Source: a virus
Strand: one strand, 5' to 3'
DNA length: 33,455 bases
IMG/VR virus record: IMGVR_UViG_3300030329_002232
Span: 1,096 to 34,550 of that record
The notes under the pieces were generated by a model that saw only the letters and a program-made list of their open reading frames with translations, did no database searches and was not told the origin of the DNA. The translations under genes and the position numbers were made by a program. How positions within the stretch are numbered: the first letter of the stretch is position 1; every line of letters starts with the position of its first letter. Below are positions 20,947 to 30,142 of the stretch, in pieces.

Positions 20947-23300
20947 ATCTCTCTCGCTGTTATTTTAAGCGTACCAACACTCCTACTCATTGATACGATC
21001 ATCATTTTTAAACCGTTCCATGTGGCCGAGTTGTGACCCATTGGAGTTGCCGGGAACATATTGTTCTCGTCAAATTCTATTACGTCACCTAACTCTAAAG
21101 CATAATATTCTGGATTGACCACAGTACAATCAACAATCAGTTTTACGCTACCAAAAATATTGTCGTAATAGGTATAAAAGTCATCGTTAGGATTTGATGA
21201 TGGCGTAGATGGTACTGTGGGAGCGATATACATATCCAAATTCACGTTTTTTTTGTTCTCGGCACTCTTTATGTTATATTTGGCCCTTGAGGTCGAATTT
21301 GTGCAGTTTTGAGTTATCACATATCCGTCTTCCGATGGGTGTTTTTCATAATTTACATCCATCTTTGTCAAAAGCTGTGAGAATGGTGTCAGTTTTATAC
21401 TAATGCCAGATATATCGCTCTTTGATAAAATATTACTGCTGGCAGTTGTTGAGTAAGAGTCTTTGATGTGAATATATTTATTACTGGAGGGAACATAAAT
21501 AAAACCCCCTTCATATTGTAGCCGTTCCAACGATTTCTCAAGCTCTATTGGCTCATGTTGCCAATACCTAATTGTCCAATCCTTGCTTGACTCAAGGTCA
21601 CTCCACCCTGTAGGGTCTGTATCGCTAAGGCCTGCAAACCTACTTAAAAGATCGCGATGCACCTCGTGTATTTCTGTAATGGCCGCGCTTGAGTTCCATC
21701 CGTTATCCACTAATCCATCAGCCCCACAATATAATTGAGTCTCCTGCGCTGTTTGTTTTGCTCCTACCGGGTCATCGCCAAAGTCATTGTCTGCTTTTAC
21801 AAATAGCCTCACATCATATACCCTGCCTGTTGCTATAACTGTGCCGCTACCAGTTATTCTTTGCGTTACCATGTCTATCTGTACTGTTGACGGCATTTCA
21901 CCATTAGTTATACTTGAGGTCATGTCAAATTTGGTCGAGTCGCTTGGCCCAGTTGTTCCGTCTGATGTTCTGGATGATATTATCACATCACTCCTACCCA
22001 GCGTTTTATTCAATAGTGTCGATGTATAATTTATTGTTCCTGTGCTTGCCGTTGTCAGCGATGCTCTGACAATTATTTCGAGCGCTGTTATTTTACCTGA
22101 TATTTCAGGGCAAGCAAGAACCAGACTGTCCGTTGCTGATGATGTCGTATTTACCTCTCTAATCTCCTCAGCGTAATTACTTGTATCATCTGCCCCACTA
22201 TTGTTAAATGCCCTGTCTGCGTTAGTCCCCCAATTATTGTCTGCATGTACTCCTGTAGGTTTACATTTAAACCCCCTAAACAACCTTGTGTCGCTACCAA
22301 TAATATTACCTCCTGCAAAAGTGCCAGAACTGTCTTCGTAGCTACTTGAGCCTGCGGCCGCCGTTACAGGTATAAAGGCATCCAAGCTCTCCTCATATAT
22401 ATGTGGCCGTCCTTCATTGCCGCTTGAACCATTCAAAGACTCATGGACAAACCCAGATGCTTGACCACCTCTTCCATATTTTACAACAGGAAAAAGCTCT
22501 TTATTATTGCAATAGTCTTGAGAATTTTGCCTTGATGCATTAGGAGCATAAGCACCATAAACTATAGGCAAATAAATATTTTTAAACGATGCTTTGTCTT
22601 GTGGAAAAGAAATAAAGTCCCAAGGCCTGTGTGCAGTTAATGATAAATTCAATTTAAACCCATCTGTAGATATGTCAACAAGCCTGTATGAGCCAATTTG
22701 ATTAGGCGTGTCCTCATTTATTTGCGATAATATTTTCACCTCTTGATTAATATATTGCTTGGTAGAGCCGAATAATTCTTTTGATATTTTGCTCCCTTGA
22801 TAATCAAAATCTGCAATCGTGACCTTTACATTTCCTGTCTTAGCCGTTGACTTAGCAAGGTCGATTGACTCCCTAATGGATGGATTATTTAAAATAACTC
22901 CATAATAATACACATCGCTATATTTTACATCAGCAAATGAAATAGGGAAAAAATTTTGCCAATATACCTGCGTGTTATCATTGTGCGTTGCCGCTGTGGT
23001 TCTCATAGCCTCCCTTGCCACAGTTAACTCATTAGAGCTTATACTAACAACCTTCATGATCTCATTATCAACCTTTATATGGTCGCCTACTGTAAAGACC
23101 GTTCCATCATCTACGTCAATATCCGTCTGAGAGTCGTTTATATTTGAGCCGTTGTTAATTAAGTTAGGATTGCCATTTGCTTGCGTTACAGCAGTAAACC
23201 CTCCGTCTCCATTGCCTTGTGCGTCTCCATTAAAATACCCAAACTGAAAAAGCCAATTTTCTTTAATGTTCCCAAGTTTAATTGATGTGCCAAAGGCCAT
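20943..23300 (-). CDS. Large tail tip/hub protein
   Basis: This 785-residue protein is encoded directly after the tape measure, sharing a stop/start junction. The segment VGDHIKVDNEIMKVVSISSN followed by LTVAREAMRTTAATH (about 70-105) is a module seen in phage tail tip proteins. The C-terminal part (from about 560) contains WTIRYWQHEPIELEKSLERL and strands resembling tail-hub folds. Size and location fit the tail-hub/adsorption-apparatus protein that ends the tail tube. No peptidoglycan hydrolase motif was recognised. Confidence 0.75.
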   Translation of the reverse strand: MAFGTSIKLGNIKENWLFQFGYFNGDAQGNGDGGFTAVTQANGNPNLINNGSNINDSQTDIDVDDGTVFTVGDHIKVDNEIMKVVSISSNELTVAREAMRTTAATHNDNTQVYWQNFFPISFADVKYSDVYYYGVILNNPSIRESIDLAKSTAKTGNVKVTIADFDYQGSKISKELFGSTKQYINQEVKILSQINEDTPNQIGSYRLVDISTDGFKLNLSLTAHRPWDFISFPQDKASFKNIYLPIVYGAYAPNASRQNSQDYCNNKELFPVVKYGRGGQASGFVHESLNGSSGNEGRPHIYEESLDAFIPVTAAAGSSSYEDSSGTFAGGNIIGSDTRLFRGFKCKPTGVHADNNWGTNADRAFNNSGADDTSNYAEEIREVNTTSSATDSLVLACPEISGKITALEIIVRASLTTASTGTINYTSTLLNKTLGRSDVIISSRTSDGTTGPSDSTKFDMTSSITNGEMPSTVQIDMVTQRITGSGTVIATGRVYDVRLFVKADNDFGDDPVGAKQTAQETQLYCGADGLVDNGWNSSAAITEIHEVHRDLLSRFAGLSDTDPTGWSDLESSKDWTIRYWQHEPIELEKSLERLQYEGGFIYVPSSNKYIHIKDSYSTTASSNILSKSDISGISIKLTPFSQLLTKMDVNYEKHPSEDGYVITQNCTNSTSRAKYNIKSAENKKNVNLDMYIAPTVPSTPSSNPNDDFYTYYDNIFGSVKLIVDCTVVNPEYYALELGDVIEFDENNMFPATPMGHNSATWNGLKMMIVSMSRSVGTLKITAREI

Positions 23301-25528
23301 TAGGCAAGGTTCATCCTGTTTGCTTTTTCAAGAGCTGGAATAATTGCATCTACAACAGTTTCATCTACAAGAGGAGCGCTAATATTCAAAGTTATTCCTC
23401 TGCCCTGTGGCCCATTGATGTTTGGGTCGCCCCCTAATGGCGTTATTTCGACAAGTTCTTTTCCGGATGGATTGTCACCTACCTTTATCATTTCAGGGCC
23501 GTTAGTAATAAATTGCCCCCCTGTTGCAAACTCTTGCGCCTGTATTGTTGCAACCTCTATTGCGCCTGTGGCGGCCACAAGCGCTCCAAGGGCGATGCCA
23601 AGTGGCCCAGACTGCTCTAATGCCTTTGTTACACCTACAGCCGTATTGGCTATAGCTTGAGCAATCATAGGAGCTTTCTGTGCCTTTCTTAAAGCCCTTT
23701 CTTCCTTAGCATATTTTTCTTTAATATTTTGTATCTTTGCTTGCTTTGCCTCTTCATTCAGGCCCGATGCCATTGCCGCATCAATTTCTTTTTGCCTTCG
23801 ATTGTCAATATTTTGCATTTCAAATTGCGTGTATTGATCAGATAATCCCATAATGCCGTCAGTCAGTTGAGAATACTGCTCCGCAGTTTCTTGCATGTCT
23901 ACTATTTTTGCCCTTGTTGCCTCAGCCCATGTTTGTTGAATCATGGTCGGAACCTCAACAAACACAGGGTCAAACAATTCTGTTTTTGTTCTTTTAAAGC
24001 TGTTTCTTAATTCCTCTTGCAATTTTTCTTGATCTATCCAAATATCTCGTCCACCCTCAAGCCAATCGTTGAGCATATCCTCATTAAATGCAAATCTTAA
24101 CTCAACCTCGTCTTTCGCACTAAATTCTTCTTTTAATCCTTCTACGGCTTTTTTAGCCTTTTTAGCTTTTTTGGTTAAGTCGTCCATCCCATCGTTAACA
24201 TCTTTTAGACCTTCATCGCTTGTGTCCAACGCCCCAGAAAGGTCTAAAAACATCCCTGCCAACAAACCAACACTAACAGCAATAACACCCCAAGGTGTTT
24301 TTGCCATTGCGGCGTTTAATAATATTGTACGTTTTCGCGCTATTAAAACTGCGGCATTATATCCTTTGACAGCTAACACTACAGCGCCAACACCCAGAGA
24401 ATACGCTTGTATAGACCTTATTGTGTCACCGTCTATTTCATTTGTCAGCTCGGTTACGCCATCAATCATGCCTCTTAATGGGCCTCCAACAAACTCAAAA
24501 ATTCGCAAACCAAGGCCTTCCATTGCGCTATTTAATAATGTCAGGCTACCATCAAGATTGTCAAGCTGTGTGTCTGCCATTTTTTGCGCAGAGCCTGCGG
24601 CGTTTTGTAGGCTATCATTTAATTTGTCTGTCGAGTCAACGCCATCAAGTAAAATGCCAAACGCTGTGACCGCTCTGTTTCCAACAAGATCAGCCCCTTC
24701 AGCCATTACATCAAAACCTTCACTCCTTAGCTTTTTAAGCCCTTTTTGAAAATCACCCATTGACTTAACTGGGCCACCCATTCTTTTTGCAAGTTTTGAA
24801 CCTTCTCGCCCGGCCTCTAATAATATTTTACGCAATGACGTACCTGCCATCGAGCCACTAATCATATTATTCGCAAGTGTTCCAAGCATAGCTGTTGCGC
24901 CCTCAACGTCAATCCCAGCCGCTTTGGCTATAGGCCCGACATACTGCATTGAATTAGTAAATTTTTCCATGTCTAACGCAGAAGACGCAAAAGAAAGAGC
25001 CATTGTATCTGTCACTCTTGATGTATCAGACACATCCATGCTAAAGGCTCTTAATGTTCCACCAGCCACAGATGCAGAGGTCGCAAGGTCTGAACCAGAG
25101 GCGGCGGCAAGCGCTAATGTATCTTTGGTGACTCCTTGTATTTCCTTGCTTGTGAAGCCCAGCTTTCCAAATTCGACGCTCAACTCCGCAACATTTGACG
25201 CCGTAAATACCGTAGTGCTACCCAAGCGTCTGGCATTTCTTTCTAACGCCTGTAATTCTTTGCCTGTTGCTCCAGTTATGGCCGACAGGTTGCTAATTTG
25301 CTTTTCAAAGTTTCTACCTACGCTAACTACTCCAGACATTGCTCTCATGGTTCCATAAAGTGCCGCTGTGGTCAGCCCTAATGCGGCAACCATTCCCCCA
25401 AGTCCTTTAGATGCTCTATTAGTAGCACCCTCAAGCCTTCTTGTCCTATTCTCTAATTCTTTATACTGGCCTTTAAGTTTGGCAATGCCCTTGCCTTGAA
25501 ATTCTATTATTTGTTTATTTGTTGCCAC
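23300..25528 (-). CDS. Tail tape measure protein
   Basis: The 742-residue product is a TP901-type tape measure protein: N-terminal coiled coil, then the conserved core SVGRNFEKQISNLSAITGAT, TTVFTASNVAELSVEFGKLG and AKAAGIDVEGATAMLGTLAN. A hydrophobic region (about 380-430) and helical repeats with alanine-rich C-terminus follow. It sets tail length during assembly and exits before DNA ejection; by the usual scaling of about 1.5 angstrom per residue, the tail would be about 110 nm. It overlaps the frame-shifted T product by 14 bases. Confidence 0.93.
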   Translation of the reverse strand: MATNKQIIEFQGKGIAKLKGQYKELENRTRRLEGATNRASKGLGGMVAALGLTTAALYGTMRAMSGVVSVGRNFEKQISNLSAITGATGKELQALERNARRLGSTTVFTASNVAELSVEFGKLGFTSKEIQGVTKDTLALAAASGSDLATSASVAGGTLRAFSMDVSDTSRVTDTMALSFASSALDMEKFTNSMQYVGPIAKAAGIDVEGATAMLGTLANNMISGSMAGTSLRKILLEAGREGSKLAKRMGGPVKSMGDFQKGLKKLRSEGFDVMAEGADLVGNRAVTAFGILLDGVDSTDKLNDSLQNAAGSAQKMADTQLDNLDGSLTLLNSAMEGLGLRIFEFVGGPLRGMIDGVTELTNEIDGDTIRSIQAYSLGVGAVVLAVKGYNAAVLIARKRTILLNAAMAKTPWGVIAVSVGLLAGMFLDLSGALDTSDEGLKDVNDGMDDLTKKAKKAKKAVEGLKEEFSAKDEVELRFAFNEDMLNDWLEGGRDIWIDQEKLQEELRNSFKRTKTELFDPVFVEVPTMIQQTWAEATRAKIVDMQETAEQYSQLTDGIMGLSDQYTQFEMQNIDNRRQKEIDAAMASGLNEEAKQAKIQNIKEKYAKEERALRKAQKAPMIAQAIANTAVGVTKALEQSGPLGIALGALVAATGAIEVATIQAQEFATGGQFITNGPEMIKVGDNPSGKELVEITPLGGDPNINGPQGRGITLNISAPLVDETVVDAIIPALEKANRMNLA

Positions 25529-26254
25529 GCTTTTTTACTCTCCTAATCTCATGTTCATTTATAATAGACTTAATGAGAAAATATTTATCCAGCCACAGCT
25601 TAGGCGTTTCACCATAACCTCCTGAGTATGGCGGAGTCCCTGTATCTTTTGCGTACATATATCGCCTAATGTCACTTTGTAATTTAGCATCAAGAAATAT
25701 ATTTATATTTGAAAAAAACGGAATTTGCACATAGGTATCAAGCATGGCACCACCCTGATTCCCTTTGTTGTGAGCTAAGGCCTCTCTGTAAACCCTTAAT
25801 AAATATCGGTTTACATCTTCTCTGTCGTAAAATGTTACAGTAGGCTCTGTATTTAGAACAGACTTTGTTGTGTATGGATACGCCTCAAACTCAGGCCTAC
25901 CATCTGATGCGCCTAATAGGCTACAAACGGCGTTTATTCCTAATTGTAGGCCTTCTACTCCCCCAGCGTTTGAACGTCTTGTATAAGAGTCATTAGCTCG
26001 TCTTTTTCTTCAAGCGTGAGCTGTTTAATGACATCATCTGTGGGCTTTCCACCTATTTCATTATATTCTTTAAAATCACCACCACCTAAGCCATACCGTA
26101 TCCATTGTGTACGAGCTTTGGATGAGTTTTTAATGGTCTTAATAGACCCATCTTCAAATATAATTTCTGGAATGTCGGTACATTCGTCTATTTGATCAAC
26201 AGTCATTTGTTTGATCTGTACCTTACGCCCGGACTTGAGCTTTTTGTCAGCCAT
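25515..26254 (-). CDS. Tail assembly chaperone GT fusion, made by -1 frameshift
   Basis: The G frame (start 26254) can slip by -1 at CTGGGGGAG (25966-25958), continuing as GGVEGLQLGINAVCSLLGAS and onward without a stop to 25515, giving 246 residues. The T part has no ribosome-bound start near its beginning and remains open for about 148 codons, so it is best explained as a fusion, as in lambda G/GT. It lies between the tail tube and the tape measure, exactly where G/GT genes occur. GT proteins recruit tail tube protein to the tape measure. Slip efficiency cannot be judged from sequence. Confidence 0.85.
25955..26254 (-). CDS. Tail assembly chaperone G
   Basis: The unshifted 99-residue product starts MADKKLKSGRKVQIKQMTVD and ends EKDELMTLIQDVQTLGE at a TAG (25957-25955) that directly follows the slip site. 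It is acidic and helical near its end. It would coat the tape measure early in tail assembly and be lost from the mature tail. The assignment comes from position, size and the frameshift architecture. Confidence 0.85.
   Translation of the reverse strand: MADKKLKSGRKVQIKQMTVDQIDECTDIPEIIFEDGSIKTIKNSSKARTQWIRYGLGGGDFKEYNEIGGKPTDDVIKQLTLEEKDELMTLIQDVQTLGE
25958..25966 (-). promoter_or_regulatory. Programmed -1 frameshift site
   Basis: The sequence CTG GGG GAG in the G frame contains five consecutive G, letting the P-site GGG tRNA slip one base back to pair with GGG again; reading then continues GGA GTA GAA. The G-frame TAG follows two codons after GGG. It is of the G-run type rather than the classic GGGAAAG heptamer. 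Confidence 0.78.
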
Positions 26255-26280
26255 GATTCCCTCCGTTTAAACAGTTTCTT

Positions 26281-27312
26281 TTATGACATTGTTATGACTG
26301 CAAGGTTTCCACTTGCGGCGGCTCCTGTAGTTGCTGTCCAAGGAATTTCTACAAACATGCCCTCATCAGCAAAGTCAATATTGTGGCCTGTCATGCGAGC
26401 CGATGGTATACTGATGTCAAAATTGGAGCCGTCATTTAACGCTAATGCATAAGCTGTATTTGCTTTCCAGTCTGTAGAAAGCGCATCAGCCATGTTCGCA
26501 TCGTATTTTACAGTAATAGAGCCAGATATGTCATATAGTCCACCTCTAACGTATCCATCCGTCTCTGCACTTGACCCCTGCCATCCAATCCTATTTGCAG
26601 GATTAGAAATTGTCATTGTAAAAGCAGAGCATGTAACTGCATGACCTCCAACTGTTAATGCACCTGTAAAATCAAATAAACCTTTTTCAAAGTTTGATGC
26701 AGTAGCGGCGCCTGTCACTCCTGCATTTTTAATAATAGGAGCATAGCCGGACATGAATTGCCCAGATGCGTGCATACGCCCTGCGTCAGTACCCATATCA
26801 AAAGCCAATGTTAAATTTTGTAAAACTGCGCTGTGCATTATTTGGTCATCTGCATCAAGGCCAGATGTGCTTGTAGCGGCCTCAAGTAAAATAATGCCCA
26901 CGTTGTCAGCAGTCTGTGAACCGTGAGACAGGTCTTCATGCGCGTCATGTACTGCGGCATTAACTGTGACGGCTCCTGTACAATCTGCGACACCTGTTGC
27001 TAAACTAAGGAGGGTCTGCAACATTACCTCATTTTCAACCAGATAATCAAAGTCCCATGTCCATGTGCCAGAACCATAATGACGTATAAAATCGCCGTCC
27101 TCATACGCTCTGCGCCCGGCCCTCATTGCCGTTGCAGTTGAAAATGCTCCATCGTAATTAATGCCATTTAATTGAGCAACCCTCATAAACAATCTTGAGC
27201 CGCTCACAAAATCGCCATCTGCCAAGTCCCCATCTCCCCCAATAGCCAAAGCAGAAACGTCTTGCTTTCCTACGATACATTTATACTCTCTCCCTGATGC
27301 GTTGGTAGCCAT
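26281..27312 (-). CDS. Major tail tube protein
   Basis: This 343-residue protein is beta-rich and glycine/alanine-rich, with segments such as GSRLFMRVAQLNGINYDGAF, QNLTLAFDMGTDAGRMHASG and YDISGSITVKYDANMADAL that fit tail tube or Ig-like tail proteins. It directly precedes the G/GT pair in the expression order, the standard place for the tube gene, and is the likely main tail polymer. The length is larger than minimal tube proteins, allowing an extra domain. A few bases of noncoding DNA with GTTTAAAC separate it from G. Confidence 0.82.
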   Translation of the reverse strand: MATNASGREYKCIVGKQDVSALAIGGDGDLADGDFVSGSRLFMRVAQLNGINYDGAFSTATAMRAGRRAYEDGDFIRHYGSGTWTWDFDYLVENEVMLQTLLSLATGVADCTGAVTVNAAVHDAHEDLSHGSQTADNVGIILLEAATSTSGLDADDQIMHSAVLQNLTLAFDMGTDAGRMHASGQFMSGYAPIIKNAGVTGAATASNFEKGLFDFTGALTVGGHAVTCSAFTMTISNPANRIGWQGSSAETDGYVRGGLYDISGSITVKYDANMADALSTDWKANTAYALALNDGSNFDISIPSARMTGHNIDFADEGMFVEIPWTATTGAAASGNLAVITMS

Positions 27313-27323
27313 AAGCTATCTCC

Positions 27324-27512
27324 TTATACTTCCTGTATTAAATTGTTTGCGAGCAAATAGTTCATCTGCTTTTCTGGTACGTTTTTTAATTCGTCTGACT
27401 GCCCCTGCGTCAATGCCTTATGTTGTGCCTGTGTTAACAAACCTTTATTTGGCATAAATGATTTAAACGCCTTTGTGGCTTTATAGCCTTTCTTTTTTTG
27501 TGCTTTGCTCAT
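27324..27512 (-). CDS. 62-residue protein before the tail tube gene
   Basis: This small basic protein (MSKAQKKKGYKATKAFKSFM then NKGLLTQAQHKALTQGQSDE) ends LLANNLIQEV. The C-terminal segment VPEKQMNYLLANNLIQ resembles the short helix-turn-helix end of other phage small proteins that lie beside tail genes. It is followed after 11 bases by the tube gene. Function is unknown. Confidence 0.65.
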   Translation of the reverse strand: MSKAQKKKGYKATKAFKSFMPNKGLLTQAQHKALTQGQSDELKNVPEKQMNYLLANNLIQEV

Positions 27513-27532
27513 AATACTGCCTCTAATTTATA

Positions 27533-27988
27533 TTAACCTGCCCTTACTAATCTACATGAAAATGAAAATCTTGCAACATGCAATCCATCTACACCATCCT
27601 CATCGTCTGTAAATTCATCGAAAACCACCTCACTAACTGTCCCATCATGCCAAGGAAACGATGCCGCACCGTTTTCTTTGTTGTTGAATAACAACTGGTA
27701 TAGCCTTTCTGCGTCTGAATATAATTGCTCATAAAACCTTTCATCGCCTTCCTCCCCAATAGAATAAAGAGCGATCTCAACACTATACAGTTTTCTCCAT
27801 TCTGAGGCTGTCATCAGGTCTGTTTCTGAACTTTGCCCCCATAGCCTTACAGAGTATGTGCCTCTGTCTTTATAAGTAGGTGACACATATACCGTACAGG
27901 CTCTGTCTGTAACAATAATAGAACGCAGTTTTTGCAATACATTGTCATAAAAGACATTGTCGTATGTTGTGCCAAGTACAAGTGCCAT
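27533..27988 (-). CDS. Tail terminator/completion-like protein
   Basis: This 151-residue protein lies between a connector-like gene and the tail tube gene, where tail terminator proteins are usually found. It has an early helix with FYDNVLQKLRSIIVTDR and beta strands with SVEIALYSIGEEGDERF and VARFSFSCRLVRAG, in keeping with the alpha-beta fold of such proteins. It shares a junction with the preceding gene (TAATG). No specific signature is visible. Confidence 0.62.
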   Translation of the reverse strand: MALVLGTTYDNVFYDNVLQKLRSIIVTDRACTVYVSPTYKDRGTYSVRLWGQSSETDLMTASEWRKLYSVEIALYSIGEEGDERFYEQLYSDAERLYQLLFNNKENGAASFPWHDGTVSEVVFDEFTDDEDGVDGLHVARFSFSCRLVRAG

Positions 27989-29010
27989 TAAAACCGCATT
28001 TTCCTATGCCCTACACGCTGATAACCGCCTTTGACATTTCTACGTCCTACATGCCATGAACCTCTTGATAGATTTATATTGCCAACATTGCTTGTCCTTA
28101 CGTCTTCACCAGAGCCATATACCTCTATTTCCCATTCGTTGTTGGCTGTTGCAGTTGTAGAATCTGTCGCACCTGCAAATCTTATCTCTAATCCGCCTGC
28201 GCATTGTTGATAATCGCCATTAATTGTTTCTGCTGTTACAACCTGCGTGGCTTTTAGGTCTGTGGATGATTTTTCCCAAACAGAATAGGTTGCCGTCCCA
28301 ATAGCCCCAGCATCAATAATCTTTACCTTTATCAGGTCGTATGTACCTGAATAAGAACCTCTTGTCTGTATTGGCCTGACTGCCCCAGAGGTATATGTCA
28401 CATCCCTTATCACTCCGTATGGCGAATCACCTGTCACAGAGCTTGGCAGTTGAATGTCTCCGCTTTTAAGACCTTCCAGATATTCATTTGCCTCTTCCAT
28501 AAATGCATTTGCCACCTCGTTCATCGGGTCTTCTGCTTTAAGCATCATAGACACAGCAACAAGAGCTGTTGTGCGTTTTATTATATATGGATAACTGCCC
28601 TCCCTGTCTAAGCTGATTTCTGACGCCATTCGAGAATCAAGTCTCGACTCTACAAGCCTACTTGCGTTTCTTCTATATCTCTGCGTGTATGTAGTGGCAT
28701 CTTCACCTGATTCCATTACCATATCATTTGGACTTGTTGCGCTGTTGTAATAATAAACTGCGTCTAATGTAGACTCATAAAACCATTCATCGTTAGCGTT
28801 CACAACACCGCTATTCGCCTCCGCAGAACCTAAGTCTTGACCATTGACAAAGAGTTGCGTGACCAGACCACAGTTGTCTGCCCGGTATAGATTTGAGCTA
28901 TGTGTTACCCAGCCGTAGATGCGAGTTTTTGAGTCCGCTTGTTTGATCTGTGGATATACGTCATATATATCTCGGTCTGTGCAGTATTCTATTGTCGATG
29001 TAACAGCCAT
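27988..29010 (-). CDS. Head-tail connector or adaptor-like protein
   Basis: The 340-residue product has an N-terminal YCTDRDIYDVYPQI and a helical region (RLVESRLDSRMASEISLDRE then ALVAVSMMLKAEDPMNEVAN) followed by a beta-rich second half ending in a basic tail (SWHVGRRNVKGGYQRVGHRK). The helical part resembles head-tail adaptors that bind under the portal, and the location before the terminator-like gene supports this. The beta-rich half is unusual for such adaptors, and may be an added decoration domain. Confidence 0.62.
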   Translation of the reverse strand: MAVTSTIEYCTDRDIYDVYPQIKQADSKTRIYGWVTHSSNLYRADNCGLVTQLFVNGQDLGSAEANSGVVNANDEWFYESTLDAVYYYNSATSPNDMVMESGEDATTYTQRYRRNASRLVESRLDSRMASEISLDREGSYPYIIKRTTALVAVSMMLKAEDPMNEVANAFMEEANEYLEGLKSGDIQLPSSVTGDSPYGVIRDVTYTSGAVRPIQTRGSYSGTYDLIKVKIIDAGAIGTATYSVWEKSSTDLKATQVVTAETINGDYQQCAGGLEIRFAGATDSTTATANNEWEIEVYGSGEDVRTSNVGNINLSRGSWHVGRRNVKGGYQRVGHRKMRF

Positions 29011-29099
29011 TATCTACCTATTTTTTTTGGTTTTAAACCCCTGCTCTTTTTTTTAGGTCGGCCTCTTTTAGAGCCGTATGTGCCACGTCCTTTAGGCAT
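29010..29099 (-). CDS. 29-residue highly basic peptide
   Basis: The product begins MPKGRGTYGSKRGRPKKKSR and ends GLKPKKIGR: about half K/R with glycine. It shares a TAATG junction with the connector gene downstream. Similar tiny basic peptides occur next to head-tail genes in marine phages. Likely DNA- or RNA-binding; the function is unknown. Confidence 0.65.
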   Translation of the reverse strand: MPKGRGTYGSKRGRPKKKSRGLKPKKIGR

Positions 29100-29121
29100 G
29101 GTTTACCTCTTTATTCTATTA

Positions 29122-29277
29122 TCATAATTTATTAAGAATTTTCTTTATATCCTGTACTGCTTTATCATCTTTCTTTGATGGAGTTGCCTTTGCCACCATT
29201 TCCAAAAGTTTGATCATAAAAGTTTTCAAACCATGTTTTTTTACTTGTCTTGCAACGTATCTACTTAGAAGACTCAT
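29122..29277 (-). CDS. 51-residue basic amphipathic protein
   Basis: This short gene (MSLLSRYVARQVKKHGLKTF then a lysine-rich helix) overlaps the preceding small gene by 17 bases; AGGGA lies upstream of its start. The N-terminal helix is amphipathic. It lies in the lysis region after the holin-like gene and may act at the membrane, but no family is recognised. Confidence 0.58.
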   Translation of the reverse strand: MSLLSRYVARQVKKHGLKTFMIKLLEMVAKATPSKKDDKAVQDIKKILNKL

Positions 29278-29422
29278 CTGTTTTCCCTGCTAATTTAAAG
29301 ATTGTTTTTTTAACTGATGTCCACAATAGGTCATCCCATTCCGATGGGCTTAATGCTACAGCCTTATCAACAGCCATAACGCCTATTAATACATACTCCC
29401 AATTTTCTACCATCCATTCCAT
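29261..29422 (-). CDS. 53-residue small protein of the lysis region
   Basis: The product starts MEWMVENWEYVLIGVMAVDK and continues AVALSPSEWDDLLWTSVKKT, with a hydrophobic middle and repeated tryptophans. Related small proteins with a W-x-x-I-x-x-N-W start and a L-S/T-P-x-x-W/Y-D-D motif occur in aquatic phages near lysis genes. It lies 10 bases after the holin-like gene stop. Membrane interaction is likely; function is unknown. Confidence 0.62.
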   Translation of the reverse strand: MEWMVENWEYVLIGVMAVDKAVALSPSEWDDLLWTSVKKTIFKLAGKTDESSK

Positions 29423-29432
29423 TATATACCTC

Positions 29433-29669
29433 TTATTTTAAATATGCGACCAATGCTATAAAGATAGACAGAACACTACCCACTAACGCGCCCATACCTT
29501 TCATATAGGCGAGACTTGTTTCTAATGCATTTACTCTGCCCATGTTGTGTGTCAATGTCCTATCTATTGATTTTAGCCTTGCAAATATTTCATCTAATTT
29601 TGCACCGTGTTCTGCTAATGTAGCAATGACCTTCTCATTAAATTCCTCTGATTTCATACTGAATTGCAC
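29433..29669 (-). CDS. XhlA-like holin accessory protein
   Basis: The 78-residue product has a long N-terminal coiled coil (EFNEKVIATLAEHGAKLDEI and onward) and a single C-terminal membrane span (GMGALVGSVLSIFIALVAYL), the layout of hemolysin XhlA-type proteins that cooperate with holins. Its start overlaps the endolysin stop by 16 bases, giving a compact lysis cassette. It is the best holin candidate of the genome, although the small membrane proteins at 6.1-6.9 kb compete for that role. Confidence 0.72.
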   Translation of the reverse strand: MQFSMKSEEFNEKVIATLAEHGAKLDEIFARLKSIDRTLTHNMGRVNALETSLAYMKGMGALVGSVLSIFIALVAYLK

Positions 29670-30142
29670 CTACGGTACCATCCATAATAATATTTTTCAT
29701 ACTTGTCTGGACGTTTAAGAACGATCTCTGCATAATGCATCAGCCTGAACGCCCGGAACCTTTCTACCTCTAAATTTTGAACCGCCTTTATTGTATTAGG
29801 GCCAATTCGTCCATCAACAGATATTGTTTTGCCCTTTCCATTCTTGTGATTTGCGGCCTTCTGCATGATTTTTGTTGCTCTTGACCTACCCTGATTAACA
29901 ACGCAGTCAAAAAACGCCTCTTGTAAATGCTCAGGCAATCTGTTGCATTTTGAGGGTTTATAATACTGATCTCTATATATCTCGATAGCTTTTCTTTTTG
30001 TCAATGCCTTTATCTGGTCAGAAGATAGGTCTGTGCCGTGCTCACTTATGCCGTATTTTGTCGTTCCTCCTGTGTCAACGACTATTTTTTCGCCACCTTC
30101 TCTCTCTATCAACGGTTCTATAAAATCATCAAAACTACTCAT
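29654..30142 (-). CDS. Endolysin: GH108 lysozyme with peptidoglycan-binding domain
   Basis: This 162-residue protein starts with a glycoside hydrolase family 108 domain: LIEREGG (E15, likely catalytic) followed by VVDTGGTTKYGIS, and the RDQYYKPSKCNRLPEHL and FFDCVVNQGR segments typical of these N-acetylmuramidases. The C-terminal part (VDGRIGPNTIKAVQ, about 108-121) is a type-3 peptidoglycan-binding motif. It has no signal peptide, so release depends on a holin. It is preceded by the RuvC-fold relic with a 4-base overlap. Confidence 0.92.
   Translation of the reverse strand: MSSFDDFIEPLIEREGGEKIVVDTGGTTKYGISEHGTDLSSDQIKALTKRKAIEIYRDQYYKPSKCNRLPEHLQEAFFDCVVNQGRSRATKIMQKAANHKNGKGKTISVDGRIGPNTIKAVQNLEVERFRAFRLMHYAEIVLKRPDKYEKYYYGWYRRCNSV

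Noticed and set aside
24069-24749. Long 226-codon rightward frame
   Set aside because: It lies wholly antisense to the tape measure protein and has serine/asparagine-rich shadow composition with no promoter.
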